From contig VXAY01003846.1 in NCBI GenBank assembly GCA_013399855.1, positions 186,264 to 250,263 on the forward strand: 64,000 nt of DNA. Reading direction: 5' to 3'. Within the stretch, counting starts at the first letter, position 1. Every line of letters begins with the position of its first letter. The DNA comes from Oxyruncus cristatus. Lineage: Eukaryota > Chordata > Aves > Passeriformes > Cotingidae. The notes under the pieces were generated by a model. The model did no database searches. It was not told the DNA's origin and saw nothing but the letters and a program-made list of their open reading frames with translations. The position numbers were made by a program, and so were the translations under genes. Of the stretch, positions 13,581-25,666 are shown one piece after another.

Positions 13581-14794
13581 TTTTCAGTTTGCTCAAACCT
13601 GAAAGTCAAAGACTAACTCAGTGGGTGTGAAAGTATTTGGATCAAAATGAAAGAAAATGTTTGGACAAATGCTCATGGAGTAAAACTAGTTCTATATTTT
13701 CCAGCTGTAAGGTCGCAGCCCTGAAGTATATATTCCAAATGATATAACCATAAGTTTAAATCTTTCATTACTTTTGTTGCTAACCAGTAAAATGACTTTT
13801 GCTAAATCTACTTTGTGATAAAAATTTAAAAGGAAGAAAAGGTATTTCTACTCAAGTCCTATAATAATCTCAAATAAAAAAAGTTTTGGAGATAGCTAAG
13901 AAAACTCATGACCTTGAGTGCAAAGGAATGCCTAAGAAATCTGTATATTGCATTTGTACCTATACATTTAATATATAACTGTAAAGGCAGCTAGAGCGTG
14001 CAAGTACTACACAGGAATACAAAGATAATCTTAAAAATAACCTTTTCCAGGCCAGCCCTGGAGACAACTGGAAAGTGACACCTCTAACTTATGCTTCAAT
14101 TTTGCTTCCTTTTTTTATTGTTTACTTTCAAATGATTCCATCAGTTCAGACAACTTTCCATTGACTTGCCCTTTTCCCTGAATATACTAAATAAAGAGAA
14201 AATAGAGAGCTAGTAACGCATTGGGCTGTGTCTCTGAAACACTGCTAGTGCTTTCCACAGTATCAGAAGGATGACACTGTGCATCTTCTATTAATGATCA
14301 GTGTGGCTTCACTGGCTGCATCCATACTTGTAAGTCAAGGCAATGTTTCTGGGTGCTGGGAATTGATCCATTGTACTATTAAATTGCTACAGCTGCCCCT
14401 GCCTGTGCCACTTAGCACTGCCAAACAAATTCTGGGCACAGTGACCATTGCCAAATTGGATGTTTGTGCAGTCCTATGCATGCAGAGTAAGGTAATTTAA
14501 TAATATGGTCACAGTCCAGGATATTGCTATCAGAATCATTCTGGCATGCTTAACTTACTAGCATAGGTATAGCCATTGTGCCTTATTCTTGGCCCACCAG
14601 CTACCTTATACATTTAATTTTTTCACCCTTCTTTCAGATTATTTTGTTTTATTCAGGCTTATTTTATTTATCTAACAGCTTCTGATCACTACATGGCATA
14701 AGCAGTGTCAGTTCAGATGCGTTGTCATATTCATTTATTAGTAACACAAATTGTAGGATGTACTTATATCTTTTGGAATTTGCCAAAAAAACCT

Positions 14795-14808
14795 CAACCA
14801 ACCAACCA
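14795..14808. repeat. Short (CAAC)n microsatellite
   Basis: CAACCAACCAACCAAA follows a short A run. Low-complexity sequence. Confidence 0.75.
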
Positions 14809-16603
14809 AATCCTTTTCGTGAGTCTAGTGCTCCTTGCCTGTCATACAGACTAATTCAGGATACTAAATATAGGTGTGGTTACAGTGGATTATAGAAGAA
14901 AAATGAAGATGGGTTTCTAGTATGAAAAAAATCCTCTTAGCAAATGTGTTAAAACTAAGAAAGGATGATGAGGAAAATTTTCTCAGTGGATATCTGAGGA
15001 TATTTTTCTCAGTGGAACAAATGGAAGCTCTTAAGATTGACACTGGCTAAACACACTATCAATGTTTTCTCACTTTGTAAATGGTTACATTTCTTTTACC
15101 TTTCTTTAGGTATAAAAGTGTTTAAGGTCTTATGAGCTGAACCTTTAACTTCTTATGCCATTGCTTTTGTTTAATAACAAGAAATAAGAGGAAAAATGTA
15201 TACAAGTATCAAAGCTTTTATGGGAAGTGTGGAGATAAATACCAAAAACTTCCTACAAATTTTGAAATCTGAACTATGTCTTGGCTTTACAAATGACTTG
15301 TGGTGAACTACTTTTTTTTTTCTAAAATAAACAACTGACAGCATTTACCAAAACCATAGTGTTTTATGGCAAAAGGGGGAGAGGGGGGAATAGGAGAGGA
15401 GCATTTCACTTTCCATGAGTGTATTCCATTTGGTCACTTTTTATTGGAAAAATAATAGTAAAGTTATTCCAGAGAATGCTTCCATAACAAAATTTAGAAG
15501 ATCCTGTCACAGTCACAGCCTATCCAGTCTTTAAACTGAGTGCAGAGTTGAGATGATGATGAGGTAGGAGAGTGATATGGTATGGGATCATTTCCAGGTG
15601 TAGAACTGCTTGTGTTTTGTCCCTATCTGAGAACACATTAAGAAAAAGTAACAAGCTCCTTTTCCTCCCTGTTTAGTAATCCTGTTCATCCCTGGCAACA
15701 CTTACGCTACATGTCATGATTGTTAAACTGTAGTAGGTTAGATAAATAGGTCTGAATGTTGTAAGTTTGAGAAAGAAATCTGTTGTAAGGCTGGAAAGTC
15801 TCAAACTCATCTCTTTTTCCCAGAGTGGGTGAATGAGGAGAGCTGTATTCTATAGAGAGGAGTGAAATTAAAGAGGGAGCTTAAAAGAGTGAGAAGAGTG
15901 TCGAGAGGAATTGCCCAAGACATTCCATTAGAACAGAAACCATTGGAGAAGAGGGAACATCCAGTGGTTGACGAAAGGTCCAGACTGAGAGCTGGGAGAT
16001 CTATGGCAGCCTGAGGTAGTTCTTGAAAGGTTGGCTGCTTGCCTGTCTGCCTGAGGTTTAAGCCCTAGACCTGTCAAATTCTGCATGCAGCTCTGTGCTG
16101 TTTTGTGATTTGGGACTTGTAGTTCTGACTCAATGCCAAGGGCCTGTATGCTCTGCACCTATTGAAATATTTGGGGCATTGTCAGGCATTGTAAACTTTT
16201 TCTTGGGGTGTGTTCATATAGAGCTTCTCTTGCTGGTTCTCCATACAAAAATATAATTTTAAGAGGTGTTGTGATAAAGATCACTGGCTGAAAGGTTAAT
16301 ATCCTGCCCGAATGGATGACTCCCTGCAAGGTAAAATAAATGCATTTAAAGAAATCAGCTATCTAAATCAGTCTATTTCAAAAAGAGTTTATTTCTGTCA
16401 ATAGGGCAGAATCTTGTGAATCTACACACTTCATAATTTGCACGTAAGGTTGTCAGTTTTCCCCACTTTTTGGCAATGATTTAATAGCTGTAGCAAGGGC
16501 TCAGATTACTAGGATTATATTATATTACACAATATACTACATCATATTTACAGAAGAACCTTATTAATTTATATTAATATGAACGCACCCACTGTAATTT
16601 ACT

Positions 16604-16642
16604 GCTTTTTTCTTTTTCTTTTCCTTTTTTTTTTTTTTTTTT
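16604..16642. repeat. Polypyrimidine tract ending in T18
   Basis: CTTTTTTCTTTTTCTTTTCC runs into an uninterrupted T run of about 18. The reverse strand reads as a poly(A)-like stretch, but there is no recognisable retroposon body next to it. Confidence 0.85.
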
Positions 16643-17418
16643 AATATGCCACAGCAAGGAGCGTGTTTCAATCCAGCATCCTGAGCAAGCTGTGAAGTGG
16701 TATGATGTTGGAAGTGGGTAAGGGACCAGATGTGAGAAATTGTCCTTTTAGATCCAGATGAGGATATTTTCCTCCATGCTATTGGATTAGTAGTCAGGAT
16801 ATCTGTGTTCTCCTGAGTTGGGGATTGATTTCCTGTGTCACTAAGTCACACTTTTATTGTGTCTTTCTTAGTCATTTCTACAACAGTCTGTGTGAAATGA
16901 CAGTAAGACTTTGGTGCCTTTGATATCCTTTGCTTTAAGGTTGTGTGTATGTTTTGTATGAGGTGACATTATTTGCTCTTAGAATGCATCCAGTGATTGC
17001 ACGGGAGTTTGGTTGGAATCAATAAAAACTGGGTGTAAGAAGAATGAGAATTTTGTTCTTGTATCTGAAAGACTGTCTGCATGGAATTTGAGATCAAATC
17101 CAAGTTAAGTTGAATAGAAAGCTGTTGTCTTTAGCTGAAACAAAGTGGTTCAGTTGGAAAACATTTGTGTTCATCTGGACAATGATTAAGAATAGGAAAG
17201 AACAGAACCTGGCCATATATTGTACTCCCTGATTTTAATGAGATGATATTTATTCCATCTAAAAAGGTGTTTCTGGCTAATTACATGATTAAAAATTTGG
17301 CTTGGCATTATCTGAGCTTCTGTAGCAAACCTGACCTTGCATTTTATAAAATTTTAAATAGGATTATTATGAAGGAGAGAGCAACTAATTAAAAGATGGC
17401 AGGTTTCCAGTTGATGAC

Positions 17419-17433
17419 CTGCTGCTGCTGCTG
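17419..17433. repeat. (CTG)5 trinucleotide repeat
   Basis: Five perfect CTG units followed by CTTGTTGCTG. This is a short trinucleotide array outside any recognised coding sequence. Confidence 0.85.
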
Positions 17434-20251
17434 CTTGTTGCTGTCCCCAGAGTGAGGGCAGTAATATGATCCTCTGCTCCAGGATGTACAGAATGTTCTG
17501 TGGTGTTCAAGTCAGGCGCTCTATGGAAATTTAGCAGGATCTTGCATCCTCAGTGCTTTTATGCACTCTAGCTGGGGAAACCTGCCAGAAAGCCAAACTA
17601 AACATTTTTATGTGTTTCCTCAGGCCCTACCTCCACATCTTGTTGAAAAATTAAGGCACACAATCATGGGTGGGTCTATTGAAGCAAGCAGGCACTATTA
17701 TTCCAGGTTTTCAAGGTTGTTTTTCAGTCTATGGATCTACTCAATTAAGGAAGAGCACATCTAAATTCTTTTCTAAAATTTCTCATGAAAAGCCCCAGTC
17801 CAGGAACACTTTCCAAATAACTCCCAGTGACTGCAACAAGAAATCACAGAAGGTAGAGATTTTGCTAGAAGAATAAGTGTCCCAGAAATTTAGCAGCATA
17901 GTTTTATGGATGAAACAAGAGTTCCAGATGAAAAGGCCCAGTAACACCATTCCCCACTGCCCATTTCATTCCTACTGTTTTAATTCATTATAAACTTGGA
18001 ACAAAGTCCTGTCATAAAATTTTTAGTCATTGTGGCTAGATAGGAATATAAATCCTACAACTGAAGTCTCAGCTGTGGCAGCTTGGAGTTCAGTGCAGGT
18101 TAGCCACCTAAATATTTGCCCAGATTTTCAGATGAAGTTTTCAATCCACACCTTGCTCTGTTAAGGCTGTATATTTATCATCTCTGGACCAGCTAGTTGC
18201 AGCTTGTGCACACATCCTCAAACAAGCTTTAAATCGTGTCTCTTGGCTGCCAGGTAGACGTCTTTAACCCCTGCATAGCAATGCCAAACAGTAAGCTATT
18301 TTTTCTGATGCAATGTCATTGCATTCTTTCTGAATCCTCATCTTTGATCTAGAAAGAACATCCTGGCTGGATAGGAAGTTAGTTCAGACTATATATTTAG
18401 TTCATGTTATAAAAATTAGTCTTAAACCTTTCAAGACGTGAATACCTAAGAGCAATTAAAGCGATTTTATTTCCATACCCTTTTAGGAGATTAAACAGTA
18501 GATGCCAATTATGCCAAATTGCTTTTCTAGTACAATCTGTGTAGAAGCCAAAAAATACAGGACATCTTCAGCCACAGGCATTGCCAAATGCAAGCATTCA
18601 AAATAAAGCTGTAGCGTGATTGGGTTGCATGGCACCTTTTAATCTGAGGACAAATTTGCAGAATTTCCTGGCTAAAAGCCCTGAGCTACATAGTTCTGCA
18701 TGACACAAATGTCTGAAATTGCTCCACGCTGGGATTTGAAACCTACTATTTTTGGGGGTGAAAGAGGAGGAGGGCTGCCTTCTATTCCTTTTGTACCAAA
18801 ACTCCTTTTGTACCTAAATATTACACAACTCTGAAATGTTTATGATAAAACTTACTCTTTGCACTCTTACTGAGTTATACTGCGTTTTCTGAAGGCTTAT
18901 CTTTTTTGACTTTTTGTGAGTTGTGGACAATTCAAAATGATCAAAACCTCAACTCACTTGCCTATATTAAATCAAGAAAGGTTTTTCATAATTACATATA
19001 AAAACATTTGCAAACATAAAAATTTGCATAGGAGGCAGTGAGAGAGGGGAATCAAATAATTTGGTTTTATTTCTGCAGGGGTAGGAGTGGAGATGATCCA
19101 ATCTTGGTCTAAAAGGCATTCTCCCTAAAATATGCTTTATACTATGAGCTGAGCTCTGCCCACGTGAATGCCTTAGAACCCTCAGTTCGCAACTACCTAG
19201 AGGCTCCTGGAGCTATTAAAGTCTCATTTTGTTCCTTCAAAGTGGAAAAAGGAGCCTGGCCCAAATTAAGCAAGGAGTGCTGTTCCCAAGACATACCAAG
19301 CTTTATGGGACTTCAAGCACAGTATTTCAAACTCTTAATTCAGAAGTATAGGGGAAAGCAATCGCCACTACATTATGCCTTTTTTTCTAAACAATCCAGT
19401 ATGTTTTCTTTTTGTGTAAATGTGATGCAGCTGGTCCTACTACCATATTTAGAGTAAATATCCTTTTTGGTAAACTAAGGGCTTATTGAGGCAGTGCAGT
19501 AATAATGTGTTAAAGGATTTAATCTGCTTTTTGAACAGTTACTAAGCATATAATTTTTTGAATGAATGATATGAGTATGTTGGACAAAATCTTAGCAATG
19601 TAAAAGATCAGAAATAAGCCAATGTTTACATTTTTAATCCACTTCTTATGAGGGAGTTGTGGGTTTTGAAGGAATCCTGACTTTGCTTGAATTTAGTGAA
19701 GTAAGATCTAAGGGGTCTTCTGTGATGAATTTCCTCAGGAGTTCAAATGAAAATATGGAACTTTCAGCCAGAACCTAATGCTTAAATTTAATGAATTAAT
19801 TAGACACAGAAAAATGTTAAAATGTATGGAATGAGAAAGACTTTCTTCCTGCTTTAACAATGTTAAGAAAAAGAACTCGTGTTATGGTTTCTATCACTGT
19901 TGCAATCTGTTTTAAACATCATTGTATCCTGGTTGCTTTTTTCTACATCGTTTTGGAATAAATAGTATTCTTCAGTGGAGATGACGGTTCTTACAGTCAC
20001 TTTTCTTCAAAGAGATTTCTTGCATATATCCCACCATGCAGAATCAAGTAAACTTGGAAGAAAATGCTTCTAGAACTCTTTTCTGTGAGTCTGCTTAACA
20101 AAAGCTGAATTAATTTATATGACTTTATACAAGCTTAAGTAGAAAACCAGTGTTAACTTACAAGGAGCCTTTGGAGTCTTTTAAGGAGACCACAAGTGTA
20201 TAAAACAAAAAGCCTAGCTCTTAATTAAATACTTTTGCAGTTATATCAGTA

Positions 20252-20610
20252 CGACCATTGAGACCTCATTGCAGTCTTCAACATCCTCATGAGGGGAAGC
20301 AGAGGGGCAGGCAGATCTCTCCACCCTTGTGATCAGTGATAGGACTCAAGGAAACGGCATGAAGCTGAGTTGGGGAAGGTTTAGGTTGGATATTAGGAAA
20401 AAGTTCTTCACTCAGAGGGTGGTTGATCCCCAGAACAGGCTCCTTGAGGAAGTGATCACAGCGCCAAGCCTGATGGAGTTAAAGAAGCATTTGGCCAATG
20501 CTCTTAGGCACAGAGTGTGATTCTTGGGGTGTCCTGTGCAGGGCCAGAAGTTGGACTTCATGATCCTGATGGGTCCCTTCCAACTCAGAATATTCTATGA
20601 TTCTATGATT
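20252..20610 (+). mobile_element. CR1 retroposon, 3' segment (~360 bp)
   Basis: This is the best-preserved CR1 copy in the window. It starts near GAGACCTCATTGCAGTCTTC and continues through GAGGGGAAGCAGAGGGGCAG, TTAGGTTGGATATTAGGAAA, TTCTTCACTCAGAGGGTGGT, GAACAGGCTCCTTGAGGAAG, GCACCAAGCCTGA, GTGTCCTGTGCAGGGCCAG and GGGTCCCTTCCAACTCAGAA. It ends in ATTCTATGATTCTATGATT. These blocks follow the avian CR1 consensus in order, without large gaps. It is 5'-truncated and non-autonomous. The open frames of 63 and 81 codons within and across it are by-products of the element, not genes. Confidence 0.97.
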
Positions 20611-21354
20611 ATTGAGTCCACCTTCATTTCAGACTTGTCAAGCACTATTTTAAACAGCCTGAGGACAGTTTTGGTCCTCAGATTTGAACTGAGAGATAAT
20701 GGACCCTTAGCTGGGTCAGATGGCAAAGTGTTGTCCTTTTCTGTACTAGTCTGCATACTTATGCCCTAGGAAACGGTCAGACTATTTATTCTTTTTTCCT
20801 GCCTTTAATTTACAGAAGACTTCTCTGTCACAGTGAAGAAGCTGCTTGAGTGATATAGCTCTTCTCAGAGTACTTGATGGGCCTCTGGAACAAAGAGTTA
20901 TGTCCAGCTTGGCATTTATCCTTCCAGGTGAATTTATCAGGCAGAAACATAGGAATGCAAGCAGAGTCTTGAGTTACCTGTTCAAGTTTTTTTTAATATA
21001 GCTACTATATATTTATAGTTTTTTAGGTGTTTCTGAAGAGCAATTATGATTTTCGTCTCTTAACTCTGTAGCAGATCTTCCTTCAGAATGTTACTGCTGT
21101 AATGGCTAGACACCATCTTTTAGTTTCCAGCCTCAATTAATTTATGACCAGTGTTTGCTGACTTATTCTTGTGCCAGACCTGTCTGTTGGCTTTATATAA
21201 CTATTCTGCTTTCCTGATGTTTACTTGCCCACCCCAAATTAATTTTATAAAGCTGCACCAGCAGAACTTTTTTAGTTTCCTCTCACTTGATAGGTTATTA
21301 ATTTCTCTGGCTATCTTAGTATGCTATCACTACACCTGCTATAGTGATAAATTC
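20611..21354. other. Unique noncoding DNA between CR1-derived segments
   Basis: No gene. Part of it (from about 21130) may belong to the old CR1-like relic that follows, but I cannot fix the boundary by eye. Confidence 0.55.
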
Positions 21355-21650
21355 ATTTTCCTTGAAGACAAGCCATATGTAGTATTGCAGATGAGGCCTC
21401 CCAAACCTTGCACAGTTAGACACTGAGAATTTGCTGCTCTTCCTCTAGTGTCATCTTAAAAAAGCACTGCTTTTGGAGCCTCCAGCAGTCATCTGGTAGT
21501 CCAGAGCAACTCTGCTGATTCTTTTCCAAATGAATGGTTTTGTTATTTTCACTACTGAATATCATCTCATTTCAGTTCACAAATACCCAGTGCTTTCAGT
21601 GGATTTTCTTGTCCTCTTTGGGTTGCTGTTAGTGTTTTATGGCCAGGGCA
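21355..21650 (-). mobile_element. Old, highly diverged CR1-like LINE relic
   Basis: The plus strand reads like the reverse complement of an ancient CR1-type coding region. GTAGTATTGCAGATGAGGCC, followed by CTTGCACAGT, resembles the antisense block that other amniote CR1 copies show as CAGTATTCCAGATGAGG plus CCTTGTACAGTGG. Farther on, TGAATATCATCTCATTTC and ACCCAGTGCTTTCAGTGGAT resemble the antisense TTGAATTTCATCTGCCATTT and ACCCAGTTTTGTGAGAT blocks. Divergence is high and the boundaries are uncertain. It has no intact frame. Confidence 0.4.
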
Positions 21651-22538
21651 TAAGTCAAAATAGTAAACAAAATCAGTCCCTTGTGAAACTGCTCATAATG
21701 CCAATTCCCTTCTGGCTCTTTGTTTCAATTTTACACACTACTTTCTCCATTTTTTGATATCTCCATTTTTATGCACTGGGCTTCATGCTAACATATGCTT
21801 TATTTAGTGATTGCACCCTACTTGGCCCAAGAACAGAATCCAGATCAGCATCTTTCTCCCTGGCAGATATCTAGCAAAATTATTGAAAAACCCGTTAGCA
21901 GACTTTTTATCTTCTTAATTAGGCCTAGTCTAAGTAGTGCATCAGTTTTCCTATTAGCTGCAGAGGTGAGGTCATCATTCATGCTGGGGTGGTTGTGGTT
22001 TTGGAATAGGGATTTCATTGGTTTATCCATAAATAATTTGGGGTATGTGTTTTTAAAATTTCTGGTTTATTTAGCACACTAAGTGAGAAAACATTCAAAA
22101 GACATCTAATTAAAAATTATGCTGAGGATCTCAACAATATACAGATGTTCCACATTTTGGTCATGTATCATTCCAGATTTTGATGGATAACATAACACTC
22201 AACTAAACTGCAAGACTGAGACTATCTTGTCCTGTACAGTCAGAGGAGCCAAGTCCAGGATAAATTAGGCTTTGCCTGCTCTGAATACAATTTTTTGTTG
22301 ATGTTGTTTGGTTGTTAACAATTCTTTTAAGGCAGGAGTGCATCAAGATCCTTCCTGAATGCCAGGTTAACAGAAAACCTCCAGAATTTGGGATATTAGT
22401 TCTGTCAAACCCATGATGAGTCTGCTTTGTTTTATGGTTGTGTCTGTCAAGAGTGTACAAACAGCTAGCTGGCTACGGCCTCAGGTCTCTTATCCAGAAC
22501 CACACTGGGAAAAGCACCAAAATTAGGTCCAGCATCTG

Positions 22539-22588
22539 AAAAATTCTTATTAGAATTCTTATATTTAGAAAAAAAAATTCTTATTAGA
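22539..22588. repeat. Two 16-bp direct repeats, 34-bp period
   Basis: AAAAATTCTTATTAGA occurs at 22539-22554 and again, identically, at 22573-22588. The 18-bp spacer also contains ATTCTTATATTTAGA, a partial third copy, so the locus looks like a small tandem duplication. Confidence 0.85.
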
Positions 22589-23886
22589 TCATCCTTCATC
22601 TCTGGAATCCAGCACAGTGTCTATTGCTCTCTTTATTAGTACCTCAGGCAGCTCAAGCAATACGAACAGCACTATTGATTGCCTCTTCTAGAGATGGTTA
22701 TAATGTGGAGAGTTGTAATGGAGAGCTTCATAGTGGGATCCTGTCTACAATGAAGATACAAATACACCTCATGTGGGCCAATGTTCTCAATCCTTCAGTC
22801 ACATAAACCAGCCAGTGGCTCCTCTCACTGGCACAAATAGCATTTCCCACCAGGGCAATGAGTCTTTCAGTCTCTGAGTTTTCCTACTCCGGTTTGACAT
22901 TCATGTTTGGACTGAGGCAGCTGAATCTGAGCAGGTTCCAGCGCCCATTAAACTTCATCATCTTGAAGTTCACTGGCATAATTTTTATTTAAAGAACTCC
23001 TGCACTTAAAAATATCAAGCACACATTCCACATGTACTAAGTATAACTTTCATCACTACGAGTATTTCCATATTAAAAATGTGAATTTATATTTGATTTT
23101 TGTTTTATGAAAGAAACTATTATATGAAGTTTCCATTTTGGCTGAGTAAGTGCAGTTTAATTTGTAACTTCTCAGAGGATTGATTACAGAAAGAGAAACA
23201 ATAATGACAAATGGATTTGTTTATCTAGATTGATTTAAAAATAAACAGGATCATAGGGCTGGCCATTAGTCTGAACTGGTCCTAAAGGACTCAAAACCCT
23301 TTTTCTGAGTGGGTAGGTGGGTCTGGTTAGATTCAGTATGTCGAAGAAACTGTAGCTAAGATGAAGAATTAAAGAATCCATTTACTCTTTAGAATATCTG
23401 TATCTCATATACACAGAATTTGGAGCTCTTCAAAGATATTCTGCCCTTCACACAACCTCTTTGGTATTGAAAAACAAGGGCATGTTTCTATCCACAAAAG
23501 TTGGGGTCTTGAATGAAAATCAGGTTTATGCTGGAAATTATTAGCTGAATTCCTAAAGGACATTTTTTGGGTGTGATTTCCATGGATTCAGTTGCAAAAC
23601 ACTCAGGTATGATTTATTTATATTGTTAACAATAATTAAACATGATAATGTTTTTATTCACGTGTTTACATTCTACACCAGCAGCCACCCCAGCCCTCCT
23701 AGCCCCCAGCTTGGCAAACTGGGTTCGGTTCTGGTCACCTTCCTGTTAACCTTTTCCCTTGAAAACTGATTATTAATTCTCACTCTCTGTTTTTTGTTTC
23801 TTAGCTTGTTTCTAACTCAAGGCAGTATTTTACCCCTCACCCCAATTCAGTTGCTGTAAGGTTTGTCATGCAACAAAACAAATGCC

Positions 23887-23911
23887 AATTGTGAATTGTG
23901 AATTGAAATTG
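23887..23911. repeat. Short AATTGTG tandem repeat
   Basis: Successive AATTGTG, AATTGTG, AATTGAAATTGTG units form an imperfect 7-bp tandem array of about 25 bp. Slippage-type origin is likely. Confidence 0.7.
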
Positions 23912-25564
23912 TGAAAGGTTCCTAAAGGGAACTTTAATATTTTTTTAAAATCTTTTGAAAGAAAGGAACTCATATAAAAACATATTTACAATATAAATTT
24001 AGAAAATAATGATACAATGAAAATATTAATATTACTCTGCTGTTTTGGAAGCATAACTGTAATAGCTATGAAGTAGCCCATGAAAGCCTGAATGGGAAAC
24101 AGAAAATGAGTCTGACTAACTCTGGGAGCACAGCCAACCACTGATTGCAAGTAGTTTAGATGTAAGGGGGAGTTAGGTGCTGAGTGGACATAGTAACATA
24201 GTGATTAGAAAAGGAAAGAATTAATAAATACAGAACATTCATAAAATGAACCTTCAAGGTGATAGATAGTGCAAAAAGTAAAGTTCTTGGACCATCAGAA
24301 TTCCTAGTCATTTACACATTCCAATAAGTAAAAAGATATCATACGGAAAAAGGCAACATGACTTTTAAAACATCCTAGATATTTGCAATATTCACAATAT
24401 TCCTATTTATAAATGAGGAGGATGAAAGAAACATATTAAATGTAGTTTGACATCTGACCAAAGATATAACAGTTTTGCATGTCAACTGATATTCTTGGAT
24501 GCAAAAAAAGAATTTTGAGTTGGATTTCCTATGGCACAGGAACTTGGAACAACATGAAAGTACAAGTTTTGGAACAGCAGTCAATCTAGAGATAGAAAGT
24601 GGCATCAGTTAACATAGAGTGGCATACATATAGGAAAAGGAAACTTAGGGGGGAGCCATTTTGTGTTCTTACTCCCAACAGGTATAATTACACTGACAAG
24701 ATGAAGGAGAATGAGACAAAGCAGAGTAGCTGAAGCCGTCAGCCCAAGTATTGACAACGAGCCAAGTTGTGAAGGTGACTCATTATGAAGACGTAAACAA
24801 TCCAAGTCAGTGACTCAGTGGTGAGGAAGCTTGGCTAAGACATCTGTAGCCCATATAAAGAAAACAGGATGATGAGATTTCTCTAGGGTATGGTAAGATA
24901 AACTATGGGACAATAATATTGCACGTGCCTATGATAGCCCGTAGAAAGTTGGGACATTCTTACCCTTTATAGCTCATGGAGGAATGTACATATCACCAAC
25001 AAAGGAAGCTTTGATTGGCATTTGCCTGGGGAATCTGAGAGGAGCTCTGGAAATGGATATAGTGTGAATCTTCTGCGAGTCTGTGGAGGAAGGAAGAGGG
25101 TGGGTGATGAATATCATCATGTGGGGAGTGAATTCTGCAATGCAGAGAATATTACACAGTTTGATCAGTTAATTTGTTATGGCTTAGAATCCACCATCTG
25201 GGTAGAAGGTCCACCTCCTTTCCAGTTTTAAAAACTTCAGTGTGTGCCTGGGTCAATCCCAGCAAGGCAAAATATGGAAAGAACGTACATTTTCTAGGGG
25301 TCATGCTCCACAGGTGTTGGGGGTGATTTTAAATCAAAGGTGAATATTATGCACCTGTATACCACTTGAAGAAGCACACTGGACAAGACGAAAGCACTAT
25401 CACTGATAAAAATTAGCTTGGTGACTAAAGCAAAAAACTTTAAAGAATCATTAGAATAACTAGACAGCAAATATTGTTTCAGTTTGCACCAGAATATAAA
25501 GCATTAGGTGAATATTTTTGAAAAATTACTTACAACCTTTATGAAATATATAGAAGTGAAAACC

Positions 25565-25666
25565 TTCATTTTACAGTGTGGTAATGAAAAACCAGGGATC
25601 AGTGATAGCAGCAAAGCTATAGAGTGGTTCTTAATTTGTAGACCCAGGCTTGAAGCCAGACTCCAT
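25565..25666 (-). repeat. Possible MIR relic, strongly diverged
   Basis: On the plus strand CATTTTACAG near the start and GACCCAGGCTTGAAGCCAGA plus CTCCA near the end match the two ends of a reverse-complemented MIR (CATTTTACAGATGAGG ... GAACCCAGGCCTGTCTGACTCC). The middle is poorly conserved. This is a low-confidence call. An alignment to the MIR/CORE-SINE consensus would decide it. Confidence 0.3.

Larger units (their letters stand above)
13581..20251. other. Unique noncoding DNA with simple repeats
   Basis: No gene identified. It contains a (CAAC)n run (14795-14808), a long pyrimidine tract (16604-16642), a (CTG)5 run (17419-17433), and a G-rich patch near 15375-15390 (GGGGGAGAGGGGGG). 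The sequence at 15900-16160 is less A+T-rich and includes GGGACTTGTAGTTC, which may belong to an unrecognised old repeat. Confidence 0.6.
21651..25564. other. Unique noncoding DNA
   Basis: No gene recognised. It contains a 16-bp direct repeat (22539-22588, listed separately), a short AATTGTG tandem (23887-23911), and a C-rich patch near 23680-23712. A hydrophobic 66-codon open frame on the minus strand (24605-24805) has no supporting splice or homology signal that I can see. Confidence 0.65.

Noticed and set aside
15375..15390. G-rich patch as a second G-quadruplex
   Set aside because: Only two G tracts are present (GGGGG and GGGGGG), not the four needed for an intramolecular quadruplex.
16011..16023. 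TGAGGTAGT, the start of a let-7-type seed
   Set aside because: The match stops after nine bases and the flanks do not form a microRNA hairpin.
17419..17433. (CTG)5 as a coding poly-Leu or poly-Ala repeat
   Set aside because: It is short, in no supported reading frame, and next to no recognised exon.
20329..20769. Two plus-strand open frames (63 and 81 codons)
   Set aside because: They are read from the CR1 tail at 20252-20610 and its immediate flank.
24605..24805. Hydrophobic minus-strand open frame resembling a membrane segment
   Set aside because: A single Leu/Ile/Ser-rich stretch is common in chance frames of A+T-rich DNA, and there is no supporting signal.
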